Source of the DNA: an uncultured Aquabacterium sp.
GTDB lineage: Bacteria > Pseudomonadota > Gammaproteobacteria > Burkholderiales > Burkholderiaceae_C
NCBI GenBank assembly: GCA_937864045.1
Contig: CALMIF010000128.1
Location: forward strand, 1 to 49,672
Direction of reading: 5' to 3'
Length of the DNA: 49,672 nt
Below, one piece after another: positions 1-8,795 of this stretch. Position numbers and translations under genes: made by a program. Below the pieces are notes generated by a model that was not told where the DNA came from, made no database searches, and saw nothing but the letters and a program-made list of their open reading frames with translations. Position 1 is the stretch's first letter. Each line of letters starts with the position of its first letter.

Positions 1-275
1 GCCCCATTCTCCGGGGATCGACGCATCAGAAAATCATTTCGGGGACACCCTCTCACATCTCCAAAAAAAAAGGGGCAGTTAAACTAAGCAAAGTTCGGGC
101 CAGCAAACCTTTTTCAATCAAATCAATACCTTACAAGAAATCCCAACACAAAGCATCCGCAGCACGTAAAGATTTTCGACATGTTGGCCGAACGGCCATT
201 CGACGGGCAATAGCGGATGCAGGGCAAACCCCGAACCAACTCGCTTCAAGGTGCGATTCGTACACAACACCTGAC
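1..275. other. AT-richer non-coding flank, possible mobile-element edge
   Basis: This stretch is clearly richer in A+T than the rest of the window; it has a run of nine A near position 62 and several AT-rich clusters up to about 170. No coding frame of convincing composition was seen on either strand. Composition returns to the local norm shortly before the end of sbcB at 276. The abrupt change suggests a remnant or border of acquired DNA, but I recognise no terminal repeat or transposase. Confidence 0.35.
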
Positions 276-1724
276 TCACGACGCCTCAGGCGCGATCGCC
301 TCGGCGTGGTCGACCAGGGCACCCAGGATCGCCTCGCCGCGTTCGTCGGCAGTTTCGCTGAGGGTGTCGATGCGCGCCAGGTAGTCGGCCAGCGACAGGC
401 CACCGCCGGCACCGTCGTGCAGCCGGGCCCGGCAGTGCTGCAGCCAGCGGTCGCGCTCGTCGGCGTCCAGCGTGGCCGGCCAGTTACGGGCGCGGTAGCG
501 GAACAACAGTTCCTCGAGCCGGCCATCCTCGAAGGCCGGCCCGCGACCCGACAGCTTGCCGGCCAGGGCATCACCGTCCAGCATGCGCAGGCGCTCCAGC
601 GTGCGGCGGTCGGCCGGGCCGATGAAGCCGCCGTACAGGTCTTCGTCCACATCGGGCGCCTGCGCCGGTGCCGGCCGCTGGAACACCGTGCGCCAGGGCA
701 GTGCGCCCAGGTCGTCGGCATGCGCGGCGGCCCATTCGGCGTGGCGCAGGCCCTGGGCCAGGTCCAGCCCCCATCGCTCGGCCAGCGCGGGCTGCAGCGT
801 CTTCAGGTTGCCGATGACCACCGGGCTCTTGTTGACGTGGATGGTCTTGACCGGCAGCCGCGCCACGCCCTCGGGCAGGTCGGCGGCCTTGCTGAACAGG
901 CGCAGGCGCAGCGTGTCGCCGTCCAGCGCCAGCAGCTCAGCCGGGTCGTGCGTCAGGTCCCAGACGATCAGCTCGTTCTTGTTGGTGGGATGCACCGCCA
1001 GCGGCCACACCAGGGCCAGGCAGCCACGGTCGGCCGGGTACATGCCGCTGACATGCAGGAAGGGGCGACGCATGCCGATCTCCGCCCACACTGCCTCCTT
1101 GCGCCGCAGCTTCAGGCAGAACTCGAACAGCCGCGGCTGGTGGTCGCGCACCAGGCGCGCCAGCGCGATGGTGGCGCGCACGTCGCTCAGCGCGTCGTGG
1201 GCGGCCTCGTGCACCAGGCCGTTGGCCACCGTCAGGTGCTCCAGCTTGAAAGACACCCGCCCATCGTCGTGGCGCGGCCACTGCAGGCCGTCGGGCCGCA
1301 GCGCGTAGGCGCAGCGCACCACGTCCAGCAGGTCCCAGCGGCCGCAGCCGTTCTGCCACTCGCGGCCGTAGGGGTCGATCAGGTTGCGCCAGAACAGATG
1401 GCGCGTCACCTCGTCGTCGAAGCGGATGGTGTTGTAGCCCACGCCCACCGTGCCCGGCGCACCCAGCGCCGCCAGCACCTCGGCGGCGAAGCGGTGCTCG
1501 GGCACGCCGTGCTGCAGGCAGTGCTGCGGCGTGATGCCGGTCAGCAGGCAACTCTCGGGGTCGGGCAGGCTGTCGGGCGCCGGCTGGCAGTACAGCATCA
1601 CCGGCGCGCCGATCTCGTTGAGCGCAGCGTCGGTGCGCACACCCGCGAACTGCGCCGGCCGGTCGCGCCGCGGCACGCGGCCGAAGGTCTCGTAGTCGTG
1701 CCAGAAGAAGCTGAAGTCGTCCAT
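276..1724 (-). CDS. sbcB: Exodeoxyribonuclease I (SbcB)
   Basis: 482-aa DEDDh 3'-5' exonuclease that degrades single-stranded DNA in recombination and mismatch repair. All five metal/catalytic positions of the family are visible: D10 and E12 in WHDYETFG, D103 in RFDDE, and H176 and D181 in HDALSDVRA. Each sits exactly five residues earlier than in the E. coli enzyme (D15, E17, D108, H181, D186). The C-terminal exonuclease I domain (IHVNKSPVV and the YRARNWP region) is present and the length is normal. The ATG at 1724 has no ribosome binding site; its A is the last base of a 10-bp inverted-repeat arm, which may affect initiation. It stands alone, away from recombination genes. Confidence 0.96.
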   Translation of the reverse strand: MDDFSFFWHDYETFGRVPRRDRPAQFAGVRTDAALNEIGAPVMLYCQPAPDSLPDPESCLLTGITPQHCLQHGVPEHRFAAEVLAALGAPGTVGVGYNTIRFDDEVTRHLFWRNLIDPYGREWQNGCGRWDLLDVVRCAYALRPDGLQWPRHDDGRVSFKLEHLTVANGLVHEAAHDALSDVRATIALARLVRDHQPRLFEFCLKLRRKEAVWAEIGMRRPFLHVSGMYPADRGCLALVWPLAVHPTNKNELIVWDLTHDPAELLALDGDTLRLRLFSKAADLPEGVARLPVKTIHVNKSPVVIGNLKTLQPALAERWGLDLAQGLRHAEWAAAHADDLGALPWRTVFQRPAPAQAPDVDEDLYGGFIGPADRRTLERLRMLDGDALAGKLSGRGPAFEDGRLEELLFRYRARNWPATLDADERDRWLQHCRARLHDGAGGGLSLADYLARIDTLSETADERGEAILGALVDHAEAIAPEAS

Positions 1725-1800
1725 TTCAGGCCCGCCCGGCCGTCCGAAGGGCCTGAAACGCCCCCTCGGGGGGCAGCGAACAAAGTGCGCGTGGGGGCGT
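1724..1800. repeat. Palindromic intergenic element in front of sbcB
   Basis: Two stem-loops can be drawn. TTTCAGGCCC (1724-1733) pairs with GGGCCTGAAA (1749-1758), and ACGCCCCC (1758-1765) pairs with GGGGGCGT (1793-1800). The first reaches into the sbcB start codon. The C/G-run hairpin style resembles the palindrome clusters at 28538-28677 and 40865-40932, so it may be a dispersed element of this genome. It could also act as a terminator between the two minus-strand genes. Confidence 0.5.
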
Positions 1801-1848
1801 CATCTCCGGGACGATACCCGCCCGGACGCTGACCTCAGCCCTGGCACC

Positions 1849-2535
1849 TCACTTCTTGGGTGCCTTCTTCGTCGGCACCGACTGCCGCAGCGCGTCGCTC
1901 ATGCCGATCAGCACGCCCGAGACCAGGGCGGTGTAGCTCTCGGCCAGGGTCTGCGCGGCCTTCAGCCCGGCGGCGCGGCTGGCGCGCATGGCCGACTGCA
2001 TCTGCTCCATCTGCGCGGTCAGCTGCTCGGCGGCACCGCTGGCCTTCAGGCCGGTCTGGGTGCCCTGCAGGTTCAGCTTCTCCAGCACGCTGGCCCAGGG
2101 GCCGGCCATCGGGTCGCCCACGGCGGCGGCGCTCTTCTTCAGCGTGCCCAGCAGCGCGTCCTCGAACTTCTCCAGCTCGCCCAGCGCCTTCTTCAGCTGG
2201 GTCTCGCGCAGGTCCACGCCCTTGTCGACGAACTGCTGCAGCGCCACGCGGTTGGCTTCCACGGCCTTGATCAGCGCGTCGTCCATGCCGGCCACGGCGT
2301 TGTCCAGCAGGGCCTCGGCGTCGACGTTGCCCAGCGGATTCTTCGCCGCGCCGGCGCCTGCCGCCTGCGCCACCGTGCCCAGCACGCTGCGGATGTTCTT
2401 CAGGCTCAGCTCGCGACCCTGCAGCGCGCCCAGCGTGGTCTTGAACACCGCCTCGCGCAGTTGCGCGGTCTGCTGGGCAGTGGCGTTGGCGAACAGGTCG
2501 ACCAGGGCTTGCTGGTCGATGCCGGACTTGAGCAT
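1849..2535 (-). CDS. Helical phasin-like protein, unknown function
   Basis: 228 aa, almost entirely amphipathic helix, rich in Ala, Gln, Leu and Lys, with no signal peptide or membrane segment and a basic tail (TKKAPKK). The middle (about 95-135, QQFVDKGVDLRETQLKKAL) and the C-terminal half (AEQLTAQMEQMQSAM) look like coiled coil. The composition and Lys-rich end recall phasins and other granule- or DNA-associated helical proteins. It may belong to a Burkholderiales domain-of-unknown-function family such as DUF6781, but I could not confirm that. It has its own start (ATG at 2535) and is separated by about 85 bp from the upstream gene. Confidence 0.6.
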   Translation of the reverse strand: MLKSGIDQQALVDLFANATAQQTAQLREAVFKTTLGALQGRELSLKNIRSVLGTVAQAAGAGAAKNPLGNVDAEALLDNAVAGMDDALIKAVEANRVALQQFVDKGVDLRETQLKKALGELEKFEDALLGTLKKSAAAVGDPMAGPWASVLEKLNLQGTQTGLKASGAAEQLTAQMEQMQSAMRASRAAGLKAAQTLAESYTALVSGVLIGMSDALRQSVPTKKAPKK

Positions 2536-2619
2536 GGCGGGATCCTCAGGGTGGTTGGAGCGACCAACTGTGCCACGGCCGCCCCGCAGCAGGCTGACAG
2601 CCGGGTGCGGCGCGGGCGC

Positions 2620-4899
2620 TCAGTGCCAGGCGCGGCGCAGGTCGTCGGCATCGACCTGCAGCTTGACGAAGCCCTCGTTGCGTCGCGCCGTGCCCGGCGC
2701 CAGCCCGCTGCGCTCGCGCGAGGCACCGAGGTACAGCACCGTGCCGGCCGACTGGCGCCAGGCCCAGGTCAGCGAGCCGGTGGTGCCCTGGTCGAGCCGG
2801 TTGCCGTCGCGGTCGATGGCGCTGTAGCCGACGATGGCGCGCAGCGACTGGCTGGCGTTGAAATGCCAGCGCGCCAGCACCTGGTGCGCCGCCTCGGCAT
2901 AGACCGTGCGGCCCTGGTCACGCAGCCAAGCCAGGCCCAGGTGCGGCTCCAGCTCCAGCCGCGGCAGCAGCCGGGTGCTCAGCGTCAGGGCCAGCTGGCC
3001 GCCGGGCAGCGGCCGGCCGCCGCCGACGTTGGCCAGCCGGCCCAGGCGCAGGTCGGCGTCGAGCAGCGGCGCCCACAGGGCCGGTGTCATCACCACGGTG
3101 GCCTGCAGGTAGCGCTGCTGCTGCAGCGGGCGGTCGGGCGCCGGGCGCAGCGCGGCGGTGCCGCTGGCCAGGCCGCGCAGGTAGACCGAGGCCTCCAGGT
3201 TGTGCGCGCCGGTGACCCACAGGCCCGGGCTCAGCGTCTGCTGCACCAGGGCGCCGCCGTCGCGGCGGGTCACGCGCTCGCCTTCCAGGTTGAACCAGAA
3301 CTCGTTGAACGGCCCGACGCCGCCCCAGCCCAGGCCCAGCCGGCCCTTGGCACGGCGCACGCCGGCCTGGGCGATGAAGCCGGTGTCGGCGCGGAACCCC
3401 TCGCCGATGTCCTCCAGCGTCAGGTCGGCCTCGCGGCGGTCGTCGCCCTGGTAGAACAGCCGCGCATGGGCCAGGTGGCCGCGGCTGCGCGGCCCTTCGG
3501 CCAGCGGCTGCAGGCCGTCGGCACCGGCCGGACCCAGGCCGGTGGCGGTGGTCTCGGACTGCAGCCACTGCAGCCGCGCCCGCCAGTGGCCGTCGATCTG
3601 CCAGGCCAGGTCGGGCCCGGCCACCAGGTTGCGGCCGGCGCCGTCGTAGCGGCGCAGCGCCGCCAGGCCGCCCCATTGCAGGCCGCCGTCCTGCAGGTGG
3701 CCGCGCAGCAGCAGGGTGCTGGACGCCGGCTGCGCCGCCACGCCGGTGCCGAAGGCTTGTGGCAGCAGCACCAGGCCGCCGCCGCGGTCGTCCACCGCCA
3801 GCGCGGTGGCCGCCAGGCGGCTGCCGCGCCAGGTGCTGCGCAGGCCCCAGCGCGGCTGGTAGATGCTGCGCGTGTACAGCGCCTCGACAGGGCTGCGCAG
3901 CAGGTCGCTGCTCTCGAAGAAGAACGGCCGCTTCTCGGGCAGCGACAGCGCAAAGCCGGTGTTGCCGGTGAGCTGCGGCGCGTCCACCGCCACCTGCGAG
4001 AAATCGGGGTTCAGCGCCGCGTCGACCACCAGCTCGGCCATGGGCCGCCACTTCAGGTCGAGCGAGGCATCGGTGCTGCTGTCGCGCTGCGCCGCGGCGT
4101 CGCCGTCGCGGCTGCGCCGGGTGCGCCAGGTCAGGCTGGGGCGCAGGGTGAGGAAGTGGTGCTGCGCCGGCAGTTGCACGCCGTCCAGCGGCTGCATGGT
4201 GGCGATGAAGCTGGGCGCCTCGCGCGGAATCAGCACCGAGGTGTGCAGGTAGAACTGCTCGCGCGGCACCCGGCGCCCGACCATGATGCGCCAGGGCAGG
4301 CGGCCATCGGCGTCGGGCTCGGCAAAGCGCAGCGACGCGAACGGGATGCGCAGCACCGCGGTCCAGCCGGTGGCCTGGCGGCTGGTGGCGGCATCGAAGT
4401 CGAAGTCGGGCGCGAAGTCCTCGCTGTCGTCGGCGGCGGTCTGCATGCCGTCGGCCAGGCTGCCGGCGGCGTTCACCCGGAAGAACTGCGCCGACTGGCG
4501 CAGGCCGATGGCGTCGATGTAGACGACCACGAAATCCTGGGTGCGGTTGACGCCGTCGTGGCGCACCAGAGGCGCGCGGATCTGCTGCGGCGCGTCGTCC
4601 AGCGCCTCGATGCCGACCCACAGCGCCTGGTCGTCGAACAGCACCCGCACCCGGGTCGCGTGGCGCGGCACGGCGCCGGTGTCGGGCAGCTTCTCGGTGA
4701 ACTGCGCATGCACCGGCGCCTGCTGCCAGGCCGGGTGCGCCAGGGTGCCGTCGAGCACCAGCCGCTGGCCGGCCGGCACGCGCATGGCGCGCATGGGGGC
4801 GCCGTCGCCGGGCGCGGCGGTCACGGGCTGGGCGATGGCAACGGTGGCGGCCAGCGCCAGGCCGGCCACCGCAGCGCGCAGCAGGGATGGCACGCGCAT
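2620..4899 (-). CDS. DUF5916-family outer-membrane protein with CBM9-like N-terminus
   Basis: 759 aa. Start chosen at ATG 4899 because it opens a clear signal peptide (MRVPSLLRAAVAGLALAA, cleavage near AQPVTAAPG) and overlaps the upstream stop as TGATG. Residues about 30-210 form a family-9 carbohydrate-binding-like domain (LDGTLAHPAWQQAP, ALWVGIEA, GWTAVLRIPF). The rest is the DUF5916 region with LNPDFSQVAVDAPQ and LPEKRPFFFESSD, ending in repeated amphipathic strands that suggest an outer-membrane barrel. The frame is open upstream, but that extension has shadow-like composition. The molecular role is unknown; coupling to a hotdog protein and a transporter suggests a shared substrate. Confidence 0.82.
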   Translation of the reverse strand: MRVPSLLRAAVAGLALAATVAIAQPVTAAPGDGAPMRAMRVPAGQRLVLDGTLAHPAWQQAPVHAQFTEKLPDTGAVPRHATRVRVLFDDQALWVGIEALDDAPQQIRAPLVRHDGVNRTQDFVVVYIDAIGLRQSAQFFRVNAAGSLADGMQTAADDSEDFAPDFDFDAATSRQATGWTAVLRIPFASLRFAEPDADGRLPWRIMVGRRVPREQFYLHTSVLIPREAPSFIATMQPLDGVQLPAQHHFLTLRPSLTWRTRRSRDGDAAAQRDSSTDASLDLKWRPMAELVVDAALNPDFSQVAVDAPQLTGNTGFALSLPEKRPFFFESSDLLRSPVEALYTRSIYQPRWGLRSTWRGSRLAATALAVDDRGGGLVLLPQAFGTGVAAQPASSTLLLRGHLQDGGLQWGGLAALRRYDGAGRNLVAGPDLAWQIDGHWRARLQWLQSETTATGLGPAGADGLQPLAEGPRSRGHLAHARLFYQGDDRREADLTLEDIGEGFRADTGFIAQAGVRRAKGRLGLGWGGVGPFNEFWFNLEGERVTRRDGGALVQQTLSPGLWVTGAHNLEASVYLRGLASGTAALRPAPDRPLQQQRYLQATVVMTPALWAPLLDADLRLGRLANVGGGRPLPGGQLALTLSTRLLPRLELEPHLGLAWLRDQGRTVYAEAAHQVLARWHFNASQSLRAIVGYSAIDRDGNRLDQGTTGSLTWAWRQSAGTVLYLGASRERSGLAPGTARRNEGFVKLQVDADDLRRAWH

Positions 4900-5678
4900 C
4901 ACACCGCCTCCCGGGGCAGCAGCCACAGCTGCTGCGACAGCGCGCACACGGCGCCCCGCGCATCGACGATGGCCGTGCCGGCATGCAGCTTGCGGCCGTC
5001 CTGGTGCAGCGGCCAGGCCAGCACGCGCAGGCGCTGCCCGGCGTGCAATGGCTGGTCGATGCGTGCGGTCATGCGCACCGTCATGATCTGCTGCCCGCGG
5101 CCCAGCCTGTGGCTCCAGGCCATGCCGGCGGGGCAGTCGAGCGCGGCCCACACCACCTCGTCGGGCAGGCGGCCGTCAGCACCAGCCAGTGCCGCGGGTG
5201 GCGTCCAGATGGTCGCCATCAAGCCGTCGTCGTTGACCGGGCCGACGATCACGCCCAGGCCGTCGGGCCGGGCGAAGCCGCAGACGAAGCAGCTGGCGTA
5301 CGGATCGCCCAGGCCGCGCTGCTGGTGGCGCAGGCGGGCGGCGACGCCGGCGGCCTCGGCCACGTCGTCGGCCGGGGCGGCGGGCACGGTCAGGTCCAGC
5401 GTGGCGGGCGCGGCATCGGCCACCGGGCTGCCGCCCTCACCGTCGCGGTCGCCGGCGAGCAGTTCGAGCAGCGCGTCACCCGCGCCCCAGCGCAGCGGCA
5501 ACGGCCGGCCCAGCGGCACCGGGGCACGCAGGGCCACGCTGGCCACGGCCGCGCCGGTGCGGGCCGCCAGACGGCGCGCCAGGGCGCCGGCCACCCAGCC
5601 GCCATTGCCGCTGGTGCGCGGGCCGTTGTGGCGGGGGTCGATCTGCAGGGTGTCGGGCAGGGTGTCGGACATGGACAT
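4899..5678 (-). CDS. Hotdog-fold thioesterase-like protein
   Basis: 259 aa from ATG 5678; a start further upstream would run into the MFS gene. The protein looks like a double hotdog: an N-terminal half with SGNGGWVAGALARRL and a C-terminal half with WAALDCPAGMAW and RIDQPLHAGQRLRV. Between them is a conserved-looking CFVCG motif (YASCFVCGFARPDG). Hotdog proteins of this shape act as acyl-CoA thioesterases or hydratases; the substrate cannot be deduced. It lies 13 bp after the MFS stop and is coupled to the DUF5916 gene by a 1-bp TGATG overlap, so the three are probably co-translated. Confidence 0.7.
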   Translation of the reverse strand: MSMSDTLPDTLQIDPRHNGPRTSGNGGWVAGALARRLAARTGAAVASVALRAPVPLGRPLPLRWGAGDALLELLAGDRDGEGGSPVADAAPATLDLTVPAAPADDVAEAAGVAARLRHQQRGLGDPYASCFVCGFARPDGLGVIVGPVNDDGLMATIWTPPAALAGADGRLPDEVVWAALDCPAGMAWSHRLGRGQQIMTVRMTARIDQPLHAGQRLRVLAWPLHQDGRKLHAGTAIVDARGAVCALSQQLWLLPREAV

Positions 5679-5691
5679 CGGCGGCGGGCAA

Positions 5692-6957
5692 TCAGGCGGT
5701 GGCACCGGCAGCATCGCTGCCCGGCGTGGGGCCGGCGGTGGGCCCCGCCCCGCGCCGCACCCGCCACAGCAGGAACAGCGCCACGCTCAGGTTCAGCGCA
5801 TTCCACAGCGCGCCGTTGATGAAGGCGGCGTGGTAGCTGCCGGTCAGGTCGAACACCTTGCCGCTCATCCAGCCGCCCAGGGCCATGCCGAACAGGGTGC
5901 AGCTGATCACCGCGCCGACGCGCGCGCCGGCCTCGGCCGGCGGAAAGTGCTCGCGCACGATGATGGCGTAGCTGGGCACGATGCCGCCCTGGAACAGCCC
6001 GAACAGCGCCGACACCACGTAGAGCGAGGCCAGGCTGTCGAACGGAATGAACAGCAGCAGGGCCACGCCCTGCAGAAAGCTGCCCAGCAGCAGGGTGCGC
6101 ACGCCGCCGATGCGGTCGCAGATCCAGCCCGACACCAGGCGGCTGACGATGCCGGCGCCCAGCATCAGGCTCAGCATCTCGGCGCCGCGCGCCGCACCGA
6201 ACCCCAGGTCGCCGCAGTAGGCCACGATGTGCACCTGGGGCATCGCCATCGCCACGCAGCAGGCGGTGCCGGCCACGCACAGCAGCCCCTGCGCCTGCGC
6301 CAGGCTCAGGCCGAAGGGGCGGTCCGACGGCACCGGCGCGCCGGCTTTGGGCACCACCACCGCCGGCGCCGGCGACCTGCCCCGCATCGCCAGGGCCAGC
6401 AGCAGCATGGTGACCACGCTGAAGACGCCCAGGCCGATGCAGGTGGGGCGCCAGCCGGCGGTCTCGACGAAGTGCTGCACCACCGGCGGCCAGATCGCGC
6501 CGGCCACGTAGTTGCCGCTGGCGCACACCGCCACCGCCACGCCACGCCGCTTGACGAACCACAGCGAGGTGTCGGCGATCAGCGGCACGAAGGTGGTGCT
6601 GCTGCCCAGCAGGCCGATGAACAGGCCCTGCACCAGCGCGTACGCCGTGATGCCGCTCACCCAGCCGCAGGCGATGAAGCCGATGCCCAGGCTGACGGCG
6701 CCCAGCACGATGACCGGAACGATGCCCACCCGGTCGGCCAGCTTGCCCATCACCACGCAGCCGATGCCGAAGCCGATCATCAGCAGCGTGTACGGGAACG
6801 AGGCGTCGGCCCGGCTGATGCCGAACTCGGCCTGCACCGCCGGCAGCATCACCGACACCACGTACATGCCGGCCGAGCCGATGGTCATCAGGCCCAGGGT
6901 GGCGAACAGGCGCCGCCAGGCTTGCGGGGAATCGGGTTGCGGCGACACATCAGTCAT
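5692..6957 (-). CDS. MFS transporter
   Basis: 421 aa from ATG 6957 (MTDVSPQPD), the first Met before the first membrane helix. About twelve transmembrane segments are visible. The cytoplasmic loop motif after helix 2 reads GKLADRVG and its counterpart in the second half reads GWICDRIGG; both are typical of the major facilitator superfamily. The IGFGIGCVVMGK and LIADTSLWFVKRRG segments resemble the monocarboxylate/oxalate:formate-antiporter type. It is the first gene of a three-gene unit with the hotdog and DUF5916 genes and is divergent from an enoyl-CoA hydratase 94 bp away, so import of an organic acid is likely. The substrate is not known. Confidence 0.88.
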   Translation of the reverse strand: MTDVSPQPDSPQAWRRLFATLGLMTIGSAGMYVVSVMLPAVQAEFGISRADASFPYTLLMIGFGIGCVVMGKLADRVGIVPVIVLGAVSLGIGFIACGWVSGITAYALVQGLFIGLLGSSTTFVPLIADTSLWFVKRRGVAVAVCASGNYVAGAIWPPVVQHFVETAGWRPTCIGLGVFSVVTMLLLALAMRGRSPAPAVVVPKAGAPVPSDRPFGLSLAQAQGLLCVAGTACCVAMAMPQVHIVAYCGDLGFGAARGAEMLSLMLGAGIVSRLVSGWICDRIGGVRTLLLGSFLQGVALLLFIPFDSLASLYVVSALFGLFQGGIVPSYAIIVREHFPPAEAGARVGAVISCTLFGMALGGWMSGKVFDLTGSYHAAFINGALWNALNLSVALFLLWRVRRGAGPTAGPTPGSDAAGATA

Positions 6958-7051
6958 CGCCAGATTGTGGTGCGGTGTGCTGCGGTGCCGCATCGCCAGC
7001 GCCACCCATTGACAGCCCATCCGACAGGGCGGCCACGCATACTCGGCAGGC

Positions 7052-7843
7052 ATGAATCCGACCCCCGCCCCGCCCGCCGCCGGCACGCCCCAGCTCAGCC
7101 TGCACGACGGCCGCGCCACCATCACGCTGAACCGGCCCGCCCACCACAACCGGCTGCATGTGGACGACCTGCTGGCGCTGCAGCATCACATTGCAACGCT
7201 GCAGGCCGACCCCGGCGTGCGCCTGCTGGTGCTGACCGGCAGCGGGCGCAGCTTCTGCTCGGGCTTCCACCTGGGTGACTTCGACCGCCAGCCCGACGCC
7301 CCCGGCGCCGGGCCGCGGCTGTTCGAGGAAACGGTGGACGCGCTGGAGGCGCTGGCCGTGCCCAGCATCTGCCGGCTGAACGGCAGCGTGTTCGGCGGCG
7401 CCACCGACCTGGCCCTGGCCTGCGACTTCCGCGTCGGCGTGGCTGGCATGCAGCTGCGCATGCCGGCGGCGCGCCTGGGCCTGCACTACTACCCCAGCGG
7501 CCTGCGGCGCTATGTGTCGCGCCTGGGGCTGGCGGCGGCCAAGCGGCTGTTCCTGCTGGCCGAGGCGGTGGACGCCGACGAGCTGCACAACCTGGGCTTT
7601 CTCGACCGCCTGGTGCCGCCGGCCCAGCTCGACGCCACGGTGCAGACCCTGGCCGACGCCCTGGCCGCCGGCGCGCCGCTGGCCCTGCGCGGCATGAAGC
7701 AGTCGCTCGACGAGATCGCCCGCGGCGAGTTCCACCTGTCGGCCCTGCGCGAACGCGAGGCCCTGTGCGCCGCCAGCGCCGACCTGCAGGAGGGCCGCGC
7801 GGCGATGGCGGAGAAGCGCGCGCCGAGGTTCAGCGGGCGCTGA
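7052..7843 (+). CDS. Enoyl-CoA hydratase/isomerase family protein
   Basis: 263-aa crotonase-fold protein. The oxyanion-hole elements are visible as CSGFHLGDF and as GSVFGGATDLALACDFRV. The region that normally carries the catalytic glutamates reads MPAARLGLHYYPSGLRR, so the usual PE..LG glutamate is replaced; hydratase activity is not assured and an isomerase, thioesterase or other crotonase reaction is possible. The C-terminus (EKRAPRFSGR) is standard. It is transcribed divergently from the MFS-hotdog-DUF5916 unit and may serve the same pathway. Confidence 0.88.
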   Translation: MNPTPAPPAAGTPQLSLHDGRATITLNRPAHHNRLHVDDLLALQHHIATLQADPGVRLLVLTGSGRSFCSGFHLGDFDRQPDAPGAGPRLFEETVDALEALAVPSICRLNGSVFGGATDLALACDFRVGVAGMQLRMPAARLGLHYYPSGLRRYVSRLGLAAAKRLFLLAEAVDADELHNLGFLDRLVPPAQLDATVQTLADALAAGAPLALRGMKQSLDEIARGEFHLSALREREALCAASADLQEGRAAMAEKRAPRFSGR

Positions 7844-7853
7844 GCCAGGGCGC

Positions 7854-8585
7854 TCAAGCGAGGCGGAAGACCGCCACGCTATGCGCCAGCTGACGGGCCT
7901 GGTTCTTCAGGCGTTCGGCTGCGGCAGCAGACTCCTCCACCAGGGCCGCGTTCTGCTGCGTGGCCTGGTTGGTTGGCCTGGCTGGCGCTGTCGGCGTTGT
8001 GCCGCACGGTGGCGCCCAACTGCTCCATCGCCGCCGCGGTCTGCTGTGGCCGGCAGCGGCGGCCTGGTCGGCCACGGCAGCGCTGGCCGCGGCGATGCGG
8101 TCGCCGGACTCGTCGAGCAGGCGGGCCGGTTCGCGATCCTTGCCGCGCACCGCGGCATCGCCGGCCGCCGCCTCGAAGCCGGCGGCACGGAAGGCCTCGA
8201 ACCCCTGGCGGTCGGCCGCACCCATCGCTGCATGCGCCGCCGCGAACTGCTCCACAAGCCTGCGGGGCTCACTGGCCGGCAGCGCCGCAATCAGGGCCTT
8301 GGCGTGGTTGGCCGTCTCGGTCTCGGTGGTGGTGAAGGCGTTCCAGTGCTTCTCCAGCGCCTACGGGTCCTTGCCGCGCAGCAGCACCTTCTTCCACTCC
8401 TGCACCTGGGTCTTGAACAACACCGCCAGCGCGTTGGTCTGGCGCTCCTGCGCCACCGCGGCCTGCACGGTGACGGCGTGGGTGTCCAGCGACTGGCGCA
8501 GGCCATGGATGCCGAACAACGCCGCCCCCAGCATCAGCAACAGGGCGCCAGCGAAGGCCAACGGCAGTTTCAGGTGGAGTTTCAC
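7854..8585 (-). pseudogene. Methyl-accepting chemotaxis protein, decayed
   Basis: Reading from a GTG at 8585 (after AGGA) gives a normal chemoreceptor start: VKLHLKLPLAFAG, a membrane helix, then HGLRQSLDTHAV and VLFKTQVQEWKKVLLRGKDP. A TAG at 8361-8363 then interrupts the frame. The frame continues beyond it (ALEKHWNAF ... RLLDESGDRIAAAS). It is shifted for about 25 codons that encode MEQLGATVRHNADSASQANQ, and returns to the first frame for QQNAALVEESAAAAE and a standard receptor C-terminus. The long signalling hairpin between these two segments is absent. One nonsense codon, compensating frameshifts and a large internal deletion mark a dead gene. Confidence 0.88.
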
Positions 8586-8727
8586 GGTGCGGGTCCTGAC
8601 AACATGGTGCGCCGGCACCGGAGAAGCTCCGCGTGCCGCGCAGCCTGGTGCGCGCAACCATCGGGCGGCGATGGCAGGACATCGGCAGCGCAGCACCACC
8701 CTGCTGTCAAGAGGCGGTCCGGCCGCC

Positions 8728-8760
8728 CGTCAGGCAATCTGGATGGCGTGACGCCTGACG
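8728..8760. repeat. 8-bp inverted repeat between dead MCP and MBL gene
   Basis: CGTCAGGC (8728-8735) pairs with GCCTGACG (8753-8760) across 17 bases. It lies about 35 bp beyond the stop of the MBL-fold gene, where a terminator would sit, but no T-run follows on the transcribed strand. The rest of 8586-8795 shows nothing recognisable. Confidence 0.3.
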
Positions 8761-8795
8761 CACGCGCAGCAGCCCGCCCGCTGCGTCAACCGCGC

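Noticed and set aside
2461..7278. 1605-codon open frame on the plus strand
   Set aside because: It runs antisense to sbcB-downstream genes, DUF5916, hotdog and MFS genes; its protein is low-complexity Gln/Ala/Arg/His text typical of the reverse frame of GC-rich genes.
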